A stretch of DNA of 64,000 nucleotides from Ruegeria arenilitoris. Lineage in GTDB: Bacteria; Pseudomonadota; Alphaproteobacteria; Rhodobacterales; Rhodobacteraceae. Every line of letters begins with the position of its first letter. Position 1 is the stretch's first letter. Positions 1 through 8,500 of this stretch are shown here, in pieces. The stretch lies in NCBI RefSeq assembly GCF_042675705.1, contig NZ_JBHTJJ010000005.1; one strand, given 5' to 3'. The notes below the pieces were generated by a model. It made no database searches. It saw only the letters and a program-made list of their open reading frames with translations, and was not told the origin of the DNA. A program made the position numbers and the translations under genes.

Positions 1-649
1 GATACATGCCGCCGAAATGCGCCGTCCAGAAGTTGCGCTGTTCAAACACCGTGTGGCGCAGCCGTACAGGGTTGCGGGTGACATCTCCGGTCTCTTTCGC
101 CGTTTCGATCATCTTCGCAATCAGCACATCGTCGAACCAGGCGTCTTCTTCGGTTTTGAACTGTTCGACCATGCCCGCCAGCTGCTCGGCCTTGCGCAGA
201 GTGCCGCCCACGGTGTCGGCCTCGATCTCAATCTTGCGCAGGTTCAGCAGGTCGCGCGGGGTGGTGAGTTTGAAGACCGAGTTCACCAACTCTCCAGCCA
301 CCGCATCGGTGGCGGTCAGGGCAAACAGCTGCGCCTCGTTCATCTCGATAAACTCGCGCAGAATATCGCGCGAGGTCGAGAATTTGACGTTCAGCAGCGG
401 CGCGCGTTTCTGCTCGGTCGTCAGCAGAATGAACTGCCGGTTGACTCCGTTGGGGTTGAGGTAGAGCGCATCGTCCAGTTCAATCCCCACCTCGGGCGAA
501 TAACCCGAGATATCGACATGGAAATCCGTCAGCGCCGTGGTCTTGCCCGCCAGATGCAGCAGCGCACGGTTATACCGCTCGACCAGAGCCGGGCTGGAGA
601 TGTGGACGAGATTGCCGAACATCAGGCCTTTTTCGATGAGGCGGATCAT
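1..649 (-). CDS. Unknown conserved protein, C-terminus cut by window edge
   Basis: The frame is open from an ATG at 649 to base 1, giving the first 216 residues of a longer protein that begins MIRLIEKGLMFGNLV. No signal peptide or membrane segment is visible; it looks like a soluble mixed alpha/beta protein. Its ATG overlaps the stop of the preceding gene (ATGA at 649-646), so translation is probably coupled. Base composition is normal for the region, unlike that upstream gene. From memory it resembles a Rhodobacterales family filed as DUF6638; I cannot verify this and assign no function. As the last visible member of the 0-6 kb operon it probably works with the AAA ATPase. Confidence 0.75.
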   Translation of the reverse strand, partial: MIRLIEKGLMFGNLVHISSPALVERYNRALLHLAGKTTALTDFHVDISGYSPEVGIELDDALYLNPNGVNRQFILLTTEQKRAPLLNVKFSTSRDILREFIEMNEAQLFALTATDAVAGELVNSVFKLTTPRDLLNLRKIEIEADTVGGTLRKAEQLAGMVEQFKTEEDAWFDDVLIAKMIETAKETGDVTRNPVRLRHTVFEQRNFWTAHFGGMY

Positions 650-1440
650 AATTCTTCCCCAAAATCTCGGCATACAAACAGCGGGACACGAAAATCGGAA
701 ACGTCTCCAACCTTCTCTGACGTAACCCAAAACACGCACTTTTTTAGAAACTTGCCAGGAAGTTCTGGCGCTACCAATTTAGAAAAAACGTGCAAATGGG
801 AGTTTCTCACCCAGCTGTTTGCCTTCAAATTCCAACTAAACAGCTCGTCAATTAGTTTGTCTCTCGATGCTGCATTAGAAGGAGAGGCACCGTGTCGGTT
901 TAACCTGCCAGCAAACATGACCTCTTCGCCGAAAGGATAGAACGAATTTCCAGCTTGCTTGTGTACAAACATGCTAGCAACGCCCTCGTTCTTTACGTGG
1001 TCTAGGTTTTTTTTTGCGGCGCCGAACGAGTAATGCCCCGCAGCCTCGTTTCTTACATCTCTCGCGAGTGAATACGATTCATCTAGTTGAAGTTCTTCCT
1101 TGAACTTGCGCAAGCAGTATTCGGCAACGCGTCTTACCTCGCTCTCAGCAGAATCTTTGCCGTTGACCAATTTCTTGATGCACTCATGAAACTCGAAGAG
1201 TTTCAAAGTCCAAATCCTCAAGATGCAGCTTTGTTGAATGAAAGCAGCAACGTTTATTGGTTCGTCTTTTTCGGAAGTCTGAGAAGTAGATAGAACCATA
1301 CGCGCGATAACGTTCAACTCTGTAACTGCAAAACTACTCACCGCAAATAAAGCCAAACTGTCTCGGGAAACGTGGCTTAGTTCGCCCACATTCAGAGGCA
1401 ATTCCTTAAAGTGTAGAGCAGAGTAGTTTTCGCCGCTCAC
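646..1440 (-). CDS. Low-GC unknown protein with a possible HEPN-type R-x5-H motif
   Basis: 264 aa, starting with GTG that overlaps the ATPase stop (GTGA), and ending in an ATGA overlap with the next gene. I do not recognise the family. The first half reads as helical; residues 130-136 are RNEAAGH, followed by Y and S. This fits the R-x4-6-H signature of HEPN-domain proteins, many of which are ribonuclease toxins or defence effectors. The fit is a motif match only; fold and activity are inferred. The DNA is markedly AT-rich: bases 781-840 hold 24 G/C of 60 and 1201-1260 hold 23, against 37 of 60 at 1681-1740 in the ATPase. This suggests a horizontally acquired gene fitted exactly into the operon. 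Confidence 0.65.
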   Translation of the reverse strand: MSGENYSALHFKELPLNVGELSHVSRDSLALFAVSSFAVTELNVIARMVLSTSQTSEKDEPINVAAFIQQSCILRIWTLKLFEFHECIKKLVNGKDSAESEVRRVAEYCLRKFKEELQLDESYSLARDVRNEAAGHYSFGAAKKNLDHVKNEGVASMFVHKQAGNSFYPFGEEVMFAGRLNRHGASPSNAASRDKLIDELFSWNLKANSWVRNSHLHVFSKLVAPELPGKFLKKCVFWVTSEKVGDVSDFRVPLFVCRDFGEEL

Positions 1441-3368
1441 CCCTTCCCCTCCAGATACCGCCGCTTGGCCTCTTCCATCCGGCCCATCTCACGGACGGCG
1501 TTTTCGATGGCGACCTCGTCGCTCTTGTCGGCATATCGGAACTCGCTGTCGGCGTAGCGGTTGATCTCTTGCATCACCATGTCCACCGTGATCGGCTGGC
1601 GCAGCTCCTCGATCATCGCCTTCTTGGTGTCGTAGTCGCGGAACAGGAACAGGTCGGGGTTTTCCATCCACTCGTCGGGCAGTTCGAAGTCCATCGCGCG
1701 GACCTTGACCGCGTCGGTAATGTTCTTGATGGCGCGGCCGGTAAAACGCTCATCCGCCTGCTGGATCGCCTTGAGGTAGGTGCCCAGCTTGGCGATCGTG
1801 TCCATCTGGCCGATCTCACTAGAGACACGCTCATAGACCTGCAGCAACGCGTCCTCGTGCGGGCGCGAGTGGCTTTCGAAACTGGCGGCGACGGCCTTCT
1901 TGATCTCCTGCGCGGCATAGGCTTCGTGTTCACCCAGCGGGATGTCGTGGTTGCGGCCCATCAGCAGGTGCAGGATGTCGATGTAATCCTCGCGCGTTTG
2001 CGGCCCGTCCACCAGAAACCGCGCGCCCGCCCGCTGGCGAAGGGCGTCATCAACATTCTCGGGGTAGTTCGAGAACATGCCAAAGGTGCAGTTGCCGCGC
2101 ACGACGGTGTTGGCACCCGCAAAGCTCTCCATCAGCACGGCGGTGATTTCCAGCTGGCCTGCGCTGGACTGCCGGTCGCCCCGTTTGCCCGCCAGTTGGT
2201 CGATGTCGTCGATTGTACCGAACCCGATGACCGAGGGGTCGATGATCGTGTTGATGAACGCCTTGGCGTTCTGGCCGGATTTGCCTTGATAGCTGTCGAT
2301 ATTATCGGTGCTCAGGTTCTGATAGCGGAATGGATAGCCTGCGTTCTGGCAGTAGTCATTGATCAGCCCGGCCATCATCTGGATCAGGGTCGTCTTGCCG
2401 GTGCCCGGTTTGCCGTCGCCCATGAAGGTAAAGATGAACCCGCCAAGCTCCGCGAACGGGTTCAGGCGGCGGTCAAAATCATAAGCCATCAGCATCTTGG
2501 CCAGCTTCATGGCCTGATACTTGGCGATATGGTTGCCCACCACCTCGTTCGGTTTCTTGAACGTCATGGTGAGCGTGGTGGATTTGGCCTTCGACGCGGG
2601 TTCAAATCCCCGGATCGTCAGATCGTCGGCCTCGATATGCCAGGCGGCGTTCTGGAACGGGGCCAGATGGCCAGCCGTTTGCGCGCGCAGAGCAGCTTTT
2701 TCCATCAGTTGCTCTGCATAGGCACTGGTGGCGGCGATCAGATAGGCATCATCGGGCGCGTGCTTGGCCAGAACCTGATCCAGCTCCCACAGGGCACCGT
2801 GCAGGGCGAGTTGGCCGTTGTCTGTCAGGACTTCTTCGATTTCACCGATTTCGACCGTGGTCTCCCCCAGATGCGAGGACATCAGATAGGCCAACGCATT
2901 GCCGAAGGTGTGCAAGGTGATCAACGCTTCGGCGGTCAGCAGATCCGAGAATTCGGTCTTGCGCGCGGCGGCAAGATCTCCGGCCAGATTTGCGCGTTTC
3001 AGACCGGCCAGCGGGGTCTGGTCCGCATAGGTTTCGGCCACGGCAAGAGCGATGGCAATCGCCCGGCGGATCGCCTGCTGTGTGGTCGCTTGCGGTGGGG
3101 ACACCAGCGCATCGCCGTCATCCGCGGCCTCTATCCGTTCGACCAGATGCACCCCATCGGCCCGGGCAGTGCGGCGGGTTACCAACCCCGGCGTGGTCGA
3201 CCGGAACCGCCGCCCCGTCGACACACCCGGTGACCGTTCGACGGCGGCCTCGGCGGGTTTGGCTATGCGCGGCGCATGCTCGAACCCGTTCAGCAATGCG
3301 GTGGCGGCAGGATAGTGCTTGCGAATATCGTCTTCGCGCAATTCCATCTGGTCTGACGTCAAACTCAT
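1437..3368 (-). CDS. AAA-family ATPase of an uncharacterised operon
   Basis: 643 aa. The C-terminal half carries a Walker A loop near residues 316-325 (DGKPGTGKTT), a Walker B-like stretch GFGTIDDIDQ near residue 385 and an arginine-rich ALRQRAGARF segment that could supply sensor or finger arginines. The N-terminal ~300 residues are not recognisable; the region near residues 20-100 is low in hydrophobics and probably flexible. No membrane segment, so a cytosolic motor or remodelling ATPase is inferred. ATG at 3368 follows an AAAGGCG-like ribosome site, 21 bp after the upstream stop; the 3' end overlaps the next gene by 4 bp. Substrate unknown; the coiled-coil and membrane proteins upstream are the obvious candidates for partners. 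Confidence 0.8.
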   Translation of the reverse strand: MSLTSDQMELREDDIRKHYPAATALLNGFEHAPRIAKPAEAAVERSPGVSTGRRFRSTTPGLVTRRTARADGVHLVERIEAADDGDALVSPPQATTQQAIRRAIAIALAVAETYADQTPLAGLKRANLAGDLAAARKTEFSDLLTAEALITLHTFGNALAYLMSSHLGETTVEIGEIEEVLTDNGQLALHGALWELDQVLAKHAPDDAYLIAATSAYAEQLMEKAALRAQTAGHLAPFQNAAWHIEADDLTIRGFEPASKAKSTTLTMTFKKPNEVVGNHIAKYQAMKLAKMLMAYDFDRRLNPFAELGGFIFTFMGDGKPGTGKTTLIQMMAGLINDYCQNAGYPFRYQNLSTDNIDSYQGKSGQNAKAFINTIIDPSVIGFGTIDDIDQLAGKRGDRQSSAGQLEITAVLMESFAGANTVVRGNCTFGMFSNYPENVDDALRQRAGARFLVDGPQTREDYIDILHLLMGRNHDIPLGEHEAYAAQEIKKAVAASFESHSRPHEDALLQVYERVSSEIGQMDTIAKLGTYLKAIQQADERFTGRAIKNITDAVKVRAMDFELPDEWMENPDLFLFRDYDTKKAMIEELRQPITVDMVMQEINRYADSEFRYADKSDEVAIENAVREMGRMEEAKRRYLEGKG

Positions 3369-3389
3369 CTCAAAATCGCCTTTATATTA

Positions 3390-4508
3390 TCAATATCGCA
3401 ACACCTGCCCGGACTTGCTGACCACGAACTTGCGCACATCCGCAAAACCCGGCGGATTGCGTTCGGCCAGAACCTGGAACGGACGCTGGGAAAGGATGAT
3501 GGATCTCTGGGTGCGTGTGGCCCCGGTCTCGGCCCCCTGTCCGCCGAAGGGGTCCAACGCAAAGACCTCGCGCTCGACGGTCGAGAACCATCCGGCGCGT
3601 TCTTCGATGACCTCTTCGCTGTGCAGTTCTTCGGTGGTCCAGGCCAGAGCCCAATCCTGCCCCTCGGGGGCTTGCGCGTCTTCCAGCACCTGCCGCAGGG
3701 GGCCGGATTGCTCGGTATAGGCCGAGGAGTACATCGGACCCACATGAATGCGGCGCAGATGTTTGGGGTGCAGGTCGTCGAAATCCTGGTCGAAGCCTTT
3801 GGCGATGGTCACCAGTTTCAAGCCACCAAGTGACTGCGCCATCAGATGCGCCTGCACCTCGGGCCAACGACGCTGGTCCTTGGGCAGGGCCGTTTTGCCG
3901 CTGTCCTCCAACTGCATCAGGTAGATGACCGGCAGGTTGATCTGGCTGTCATAGACCGCCCAATGGATCAGGAACTTGCGCCGCTCGCCGTTGGTCTCGA
4001 TCCAATGGCACTCCGGGTCATTGCGAGCCCAGAACAACTGACCTTTCAGCAATTCCTCGTAATAGAGCCTTTGGGACAGCGCAAATTGCAGCTTGGTGGG
4101 AATTTCCCGATCGCCAATGATCGTCCGGACCATGTCGGTTTTCAGGTCATCGGCTGAGGGCATATTCGCCAGATGCACCTGTGCCTGCTGGGCGTCATTA
4201 GCCATGGTCAGCAGCTCGGCCGCCACCGGAAACCCGCTGTCGCGCTTGTCCATCGCGAGGCTGCCAAAGAACCGCCCCGTATCGCGCCCGACCAGCAGGT
4301 ATTTCATGCTGAGCGCGCGGAAGGTGTAAAGCAGCCCCGAAAGGTAGCGCGACACGATCCGCACCTCTTGTTTGCTGATCGCACCTTCGGCCTCCATCGT
4401 CGCGGCCACGCGTAGGAGGTGGACGGTGATAACCTCGAATTTGCGGAAATAGCGGCGCGAGGCGAAGGTGTCGGTCAGACCGACATGGTCTTGGGTGGGG
4501 TCAGTCAT
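3390..4508 (-). CDS. Unknown soluble protein of the AAA ATPase operon
   Basis: 372 aa from the ATG at 4508 (MTDPTQDHVGLTD). An in-frame start at 4550 would extend it but lies deep inside the upstream gene; 4508 gives an 8-bp overlap with that gene's stop and is preferred. I do not recognise a domain. The N-terminal third is helical, the middle contains aromatic-rich beta-like segments, and no signal peptide or membrane span is seen. Normal GC. It sits between the small membrane protein and the ATPase, 21 bp from the ATPase start, so it is probably made with them. Function unassigned. Confidence 0.75.
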   Translation of the reverse strand: MTDPTQDHVGLTDTFASRRYFRKFEVITVHLLRVAATMEAEGAISKQEVRIVSRYLSGLLYTFRALSMKYLLVGRDTGRFFGSLAMDKRDSGFPVAAELLTMANDAQQAQVHLANMPSADDLKTDMVRTIIGDREIPTKLQFALSQRLYYEELLKGQLFWARNDPECHWIETNGERRKFLIHWAVYDSQINLPVIYLMQLEDSGKTALPKDQRRWPEVQAHLMAQSLGGLKLVTIAKGFDQDFDDLHPKHLRRIHVGPMYSSAYTEQSGPLRQVLEDAQAPEGQDWALAWTTEELHSEEVIEERAGWFSTVEREVFALDPFGGQGAETGATRTQRSIILSQRPFQVLAERNPPGFADVRKFVVSKSGQVLRY

Positions 4509-4932
4509 TGGGCATACGTGAGCGACAAATTTTTGTCCTGCAATCTTCAAGTTGGGCTACAAAAATGAAGAGGTAGAGCCCAATGACGCCGCTCACCGGT
4601 AGTCCCCACTGCAAAAACAGTGGAATTCCAAGAAACATACCTGCGAAGGGCAGTGCCCACTCTTTTCTGTACTGACGCCAGAGAGCTTTTGAGAGAATTG
4701 CTTTTTCAAACGTAAACTCGTCCCCCCAATCCTCAGCAGCGTCTGGTGGGGACTTCACAAAGTAAGAGATCAGAAGCTGACCGGGTAGCATGGTCCAAAT
4801 CGCGACCACACTTAGAGTTGGGATACTTGCAATCAGCCCGACGCCAAATGCAATCGTTAGGGCCACCGTTAGAATTGCCAGTACGGCTAGAGAGATATCT
4901 CGCGCAGAATAACGCACGCTCTCAACCACCAT
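4501..4932 (-). CDS. Small membrane protein, lower GC than neighbours
   Basis: 143 aa if started at the ATG at 4932 (MVVESVRYS); an ATG at 4947 is an alternative. Two hydrophobic blocks (roughly residues 10-55 and 95-125) suggest three or four membrane helices separated by a charged loop containing a DAAEDWGDEF stretch. The gene overlaps the end of the coiled-coil gene by 11 bp and the start of the next by 8 bp. Bases 4621-4680 hold 30 G/C of 60 and 4681-4740 hold 28, against about 60% in the flanking genes. It may be a later insertion into the operon, perhaps anchoring its partners at the membrane. Family not recognised. Confidence 0.6.
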   Translation of the reverse strand: MVVESVRYSARDISLAVLAILTVALTIAFGVGLIASIPTLSVVAIWTMLPGQLLISYFVKSPPDAAEDWGDEFTFEKAILSKALWRQYRKEWALPFAGMFLGIPLFLQWGLPVSGVIGLYLFIFVAQLEDCRTKICRSRMPND

Positions 4933-6001
4933 ACAAATTCTTGTCATGCTTCTCGACAATCGAGGCAAACCGGCGGGCAAAGCGTTCATCCGCCTTGGCC
5001 TTTTTCTCCAGCACGTCGCGGGCAAAGACCATGTGGTCCTCATGCGCCTCAAGCATGTCGGCCATTTTCTGGTTGGTCGCGGTGCCGATGGCGGCCATGG
5101 CTGTCTGCGCCTCCTGGTCGGTCTGCACACCGATCTCGTTGATGCGGTGGGCCACGTCCTGCTGCTGCGCGGTTTTCAGCGATTTGGTCAGGGCGTCATA
5201 CAGCACCACGCGCTGCTGCGTGTCTGTCTGCAGCTTGTTGATCAGCACCATCTGCGTCGCCGCCTGGTTCTGCAGTGAATCGACCCAGGTCTTGCCCTTT
5301 TCGATGTACCGTTCCAGCGTTTGAGACTTGGCCAGCTCGACCTGCTCTTCCTGAACCTTGGCGTTGTATTGCTTGTTCAGTTCGGCCAGTTCGGTTTCGA
5401 GCTTGGTGCGCGCGGCGGCGTCCTGCTCGACACTGATCTTGTTTTCCAGCGTGATGATCGCCGGGTCCATACCCTGAATCTCGGCCCGCAGCGCTTCCAG
5501 TTCAGCCACGGTCGCCTCGCGGTCGTCCAGCGTGACGGTCAGGTTGTTCTCTACCTTAACGCGCTGCTCTTCCAGCACGGCCAGTTGTCCTTCCAGCAGC
5601 TTCACGATCACGTCTGATTTCGCGATCAGGTCCTGCAGCTTGTCGTCGATATTGGCTGAGCGCATCCGTTCTTGGCGCATGGACTCGGATTTACCCTTCG
5701 AGAAGATGCCCACGAACGATTCCCACCCGGTCTTCGAGCGCATCTCGTCGAAATCCTTGGAAAACGCGCTGGTGACGTCGTCCAGCCCCATGATCAGTTC
5801 GGCGATGTTTGCGTTCATCACCTCGGTGTGGGCGTGCACGTCTTCAAGCGTGGCATTTTCGATGTCGATATCCGCTTCGGCCGTTCCGATCTTGGCGCGT
5901 GCGGCCTCGATCCGCGAGGTCAGCCCTTCGATCTGCGACTGGCTTTCGCGCACCTTGGCCTGGGTTTCCTCGATCAATGCTTCGAATTGCTGGTTCGACA
6001 T
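4922..6001 (-). CDS. Long coiled-coil protein, first gene of the unknown operon
   Basis: 359 aa, almost wholly predicted coiled coil from its spacing of hydrophobic and charged residues (for example residues 1-60 and 110-260), with a short central segment around GWESFVGIFSKGKSE. No signal peptide or membrane span. It superficially recalls the helical TelA (toxic-anion resistance) proteins, but I see no decisive motif and leave it unnamed. ATG at 6001 is preceded by an AAGGA ribosome site. As first gene it is preceded by a 289-bp upstream region with GATAGG repeats. Likely an oligomeric scaffold for the ATPase; this is inference. Confidence 0.7.
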   Translation of the reverse strand: MSNQQFEALIEETQAKVRESQSQIEGLTSRIEAARAKIGTAEADIDIENATLEDVHAHTEVMNANIAELIMGLDDVTSAFSKDFDEMRSKTGWESFVGIFSKGKSESMRQERMRSANIDDKLQDLIAKSDVIVKLLEGQLAVLEEQRVKVENNLTVTLDDREATVAELEALRAEIQGMDPAIITLENKISVEQDAAARTKLETELAELNKQYNAKVQEEQVELAKSQTLERYIEKGKTWVDSLQNQAATQMVLINKLQTDTQQRVVLYDALTKSLKTAQQQDVAHRINEIGVQTDQEAQTAMAAIGTATNQKMADMLEAHEDHMVFARDVLEKKAKADERFARRFASIVEKHDKNLYGG

Positions 6002-6290
6002 CTGTCCAATCCTTGTTTTTCTTATCTACCCAAAAAGATAGGGAATGTTATAACGATTTACATCCCCTTGGGTCTCTCAAATCACCGGAACTTTGGCAAA
6101 ACCCTATCGAAAAAGATAGGCGTCAAAACCAACAGCTGGCTGGCTTTTGATGCTTTCTGGTCCTTGCATCGCACGCCGATCGATTTTTTGATCAAATCTG
6201 GATTGATTGACGCCCCCGGGTGGCCCTAGACATGTTCTGCGCCACCTGATTGGGTACGCGCAAATTCTTTCCCTGCCCGGAGGCCGACCC
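6002..6290. promoter_or_regulatory. Divergent intergenic region with GATAGG inverted repeat
   Basis: This AT-richer 289-bp stretch separates the leftward coiled-coil operon from the rightward aldehyde dehydrogenase. At 6103-6120 there is a perfect inverted repeat CCTATC-N6-GATAGG; GATAGG recurs at 6037-6042, with an imperfect partner TTATCT at 6022-6027. Such a pair of related sites is typical of an operator for a dimeric regulator, but the regulator is unknown and no matching transcription factor gene lies next to it. No -35/-10 pair is clear enough to name. Confidence 0.35.
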
Positions 6291-7766
6291 ATGCTGGATA
6301 CCACGACCGACCTGAAATCGCTTTTGAAGAACCCCGACCTTCTGGTCACCAAGGCCTATATCGGCGGGCAGTGGGTCGATGGTGACAACGGCACCTTTGC
6401 CGTCACCAACCCGGCCCGCGGCGACGTGATCGCCGAGGTCGCGGATGTCAGCCGCGCCCAGGTGGCCGGTGCCATCGCGCAGGCCGAGGCGGCACAGAAG
6501 GAATGGGCCAAGCTGACCGGCAAGGAGCGCGCCGCGATCCTGCGCCGGTGGTTCGACCTGATGATGGAAAACGCCGAGGATCTGGGCAAGATCCTGACCG
6601 CCGAACAGGGCAAGCCCCTGGCCGAGGCGGTGGGCGAGATCGCCTATGGCGCGTCCTTCATCGAATTCTTCGGCGAAGAGGCCAAGCGGGTCTATGGCGA
6701 GACCATCCCCGGCCATCAGCGCGACAAGCGGATCATGGTGCTGAAACAGCCGATCGGGGTGGCGGCCTCGATCACGCCGTGGAACTTCCCCAACGCGATG
6801 ATCACGCGCAAGGCAGGCCCGGCACTGGCCGCCGGCTGCGCCTTTGTCGCGCGCCCGGCCACTGAAACGCCCCTGTCGGCGCTGGTGCTGGCGCTGCTGG
6901 CCGAACAGGCCGGCGTTCCGGCGGGTGTGTTCAACGTGGTGCCCTCGTCACAGGCCAGCGAGATCGGCAAGGAGTTCTGCGAGAACCCCGGCGTGCGCAA
7001 GCTGACCTTTACCGGCTCGACCGAGGTGGGCCGGATCCTGCTGCGCCAAGCCGCGGACCAGGTCATGAAATGCTCGATGGAGTTGGGCGGCAACGCGCCG
7101 TTCATCGTGTTCGACGACGCCGATCTGGATGCCGCCGTCGAAGGCGCGATGCTGTGCAAGTTCCGCAACAACGGCCAGACCTGCGTCTGCGCCAACCGCA
7201 TCTATGTTCAGGCCGGTGTCTATGACGCCTTTGCCGCCAAGCTCAAGGCCGCGGTCGAGGCGTTGAAAATCGGCGACGGCTTGTCCGATGGCACAACGAC
7301 CGGCCCGCTGATTAGCGACGAGGCGGTGGCCAAGGTGCAGGAACATATCGCCGATGCCACGGCCAATGGCGGCGCGATCCTGACCGGTGGCCTGCCGCAC
7401 GATCTGGGCGGCACCTTCTTCCAGCCGACGATTATCACCAACGTGACCCAGGACATGAAGGTCGCGCAGGAAGAAACCTTTGGCCCGCTGGCGCCCCTGT
7501 TCAAGTTCGAGGACGAGGACGAGGTCATCGCCATGGCCAATGACACGATCTTCGGCCTCGCCTCGTATTTCTACGCCAAGGATCTGAGCCGCGTGTACAA
7601 GGTGGCCGAGGCGCTGGAATACGGCATCGTCGGCATCAACACCGGCATCATCAGCTCGGAACTGGGTCCGTTTGGTGGCGTCAAGCAATCCGGCCTTGGC
7701 CGTGAAGGCAGCCACCACGGCATGGAAGACTATCTTGAGATGAAATACATCTGCATGGCGGTCTGA
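6291..7766 (+). CDS. gabD: NAD(P)-dependent succinate-semialdehyde dehydrogenase
   Basis: 491 aa, the usual length for GabD. It oxidises succinate semialdehyde to succinate, the last step of GABA degradation feeding the TCA cycle. Aldehyde dehydrogenase hallmarks are present: TPWNFP in the cofactor domain, FTGSTEVG, the catalytic-glutamate region MELGGNAPFIVF and the catalytic cysteine in NNGQTCVCANR; the end GRLREGS-type GLGREGSHHG motif is also seen. The ATG at 6291 is chosen because GGAGG lies 7 bp upstream. No GABA transaminase is adjacent. Substrate is inferred from overall similarity to GabD, and a related semialdehyde cannot be excluded. Confidence 0.88.
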   Translation: MLDTTTDLKSLLKNPDLLVTKAYIGGQWVDGDNGTFAVTNPARGDVIAEVADVSRAQVAGAIAQAEAAQKEWAKLTGKERAAILRRWFDLMMENAEDLGKILTAEQGKPLAEAVGEIAYGASFIEFFGEEAKRVYGETIPGHQRDKRIMVLKQPIGVAASITPWNFPNAMITRKAGPALAAGCAFVARPATETPLSALVLALLAEQAGVPAGVFNVVPSSQASEIGKEFCENPGVRKLTFTGSTEVGRILLRQAADQVMKCSMELGGNAPFIVFDDADLDAAVEGAMLCKFRNNGQTCVCANRIYVQAGVYDAFAAKLKAAVEALKIGDGLSDGTTTGPLISDEAVAKVQEHIADATANGGAILTGGLPHDLGGTFFQPTIITNVTQDMKVAQEETFGPLAPLFKFEDEDEVIAMANDTIFGLASYFYAKDLSRVYKVAEALEYGIVGINTGIISSELGPFGGVKQSGLGREGSHHGMEDYLEMKYICMAV

Positions 7767-7784
7767 TCGGACGGACCATGAGAC

Positions 7785-7812
7785 AAGGGCGCCTTTGGGC
7801 GCCCTTTTTCTT
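7785..7812 (+). terminator. Rho-independent terminator after gabD
   Basis: Perfect 9-bp stem AAGGGCGCC / GGCGCCCTT with a TTTG loop, followed by a T-rich run, 18 bp after the gabD stop. Confidence 0.9.
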
Positions 7813-7825
7813 TTCAAGCGTCATG

Positions 7826-7857
7826 AAAAAACCCCGCGTCCGGAGGAACGCGGGGTT
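7826..7857 (-). terminator. Rho-independent terminator after hsp20
   Basis: Perfect 10-bp stem AACCCCGCGT / ACGCGGGGTT with an 8-nt loop; the A run at 7826-7831 supplies the U tract on the minus strand. It lies about 50 bp beyond the stop of the small heat-shock gene. Confidence 0.85.
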
Positions 7858-7908
7858 GTGCGACAACCGAGGGAGGAGACGATTATCGCCGCTTGGGCGG
7901 TCTCAGCC

Positions 7909-8376
7909 TCAGTTCACGGGCTTGGCGTCAACCACGTCCTTTTCGATCGCCTTGGTCGAGGTGATCTCGATCCGGCGCGGTTTCAGCGCCTCGGGCACCT
8001 CGCGCTTCAGGTCGATGTGCAGCATACCGTTTTCCAGGCTGGCGCCGGTCACGCGGACATGGTCAGCCAGGGCAAAACGACGCTCGAAAGCGCGGGTGGC
8101 GATGCCGCGATGCAGATAGGTGCGCTTGGTGTCTTCGGTGGCTTTCTTGCCGGCCACGACCAGCGCGTTTTCCTTGACTTCGATCGTCAGGTCATCTTCG
8201 GCAAAGCCGGCGACTGCGATCGAAATGCGATACGCATCGGCATCGGTTTTTTCGATGTTGTACGGGGGATAGCTGGGTTGTGACACTTCGCTGGCCATGA
8301 CCCGATCCATGATGTCGGCAATCTGGTCAAAGCCGACGGTTGCACGGTGCAGTGGTGCAAAATCAAAGCTACGCAT
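7909..8376 (-). CDS. Small heat-shock protein (Hsp20, IbpA-like)
   Basis: 155 aa. ATP-independent chaperone that holds unfolding proteins as large oligomers. The sequence shows the IbpA-type start MRSFDFAPLHRATVGFD, an alpha-crystallin domain over roughly residues 30-125 (YRISIAVAGF, LVVAGKK, FERRFALADHV) and an A-x-x-x-GMLHIDL-type ending strand. ATG at 8376 is selected over an upstream ATG at 8391 because GAGGAT, 8 bp before it, is the ribosome site. Single gene with its own terminator. A heat-inducible control is expected for the family, but I saw no clear thermometer hairpin in the leader. Confidence 0.92.
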   Translation of the reverse strand: MRSFDFAPLHRATVGFDQIADIMDRVMASEVSQPSYPPYNIEKTDADAYRISIAVAGFAEDDLTIEVKENALVVAGKKATEDTKRTYLHRGIATRAFERRFALADHVRVTGASLENGMLHIDLKREVPEALKPRRIEITSTKAIEKDVVDAKPVN

Positions 8377-8500
8377 GTTCGTTATCCTCATGTTCAGAGC
8401 GATTTACGAGTTTTGCCCTCCGATTGGACGGGCGTTGGCGATCGTCGGACCCCGGTTTGGCTGCCCGACACACACGAGATGGGAAAGGATCTGGCTGAGT

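Noticed and set aside
1569..3233. A 554-codon plus-strand frame opposite the AAA ATPase
   Set aside because: The ATPase has Walker motifs and operon overlaps; the antisense product shows no recognisable feature.
4922..6001. Naming the coiled-coil protein TelA (toxic-anion resistance)
   Set aside because: Similarity is only the general helical, Gln/Glu-rich character; no family-specific motif could be read.
8377..8500. Search for a ROSE-type RNA thermometer in front of the small heat-shock gene
   Set aside because: The leader is short of the conserved U(U/C)GCU element near the ribosome site, so I could not support it.
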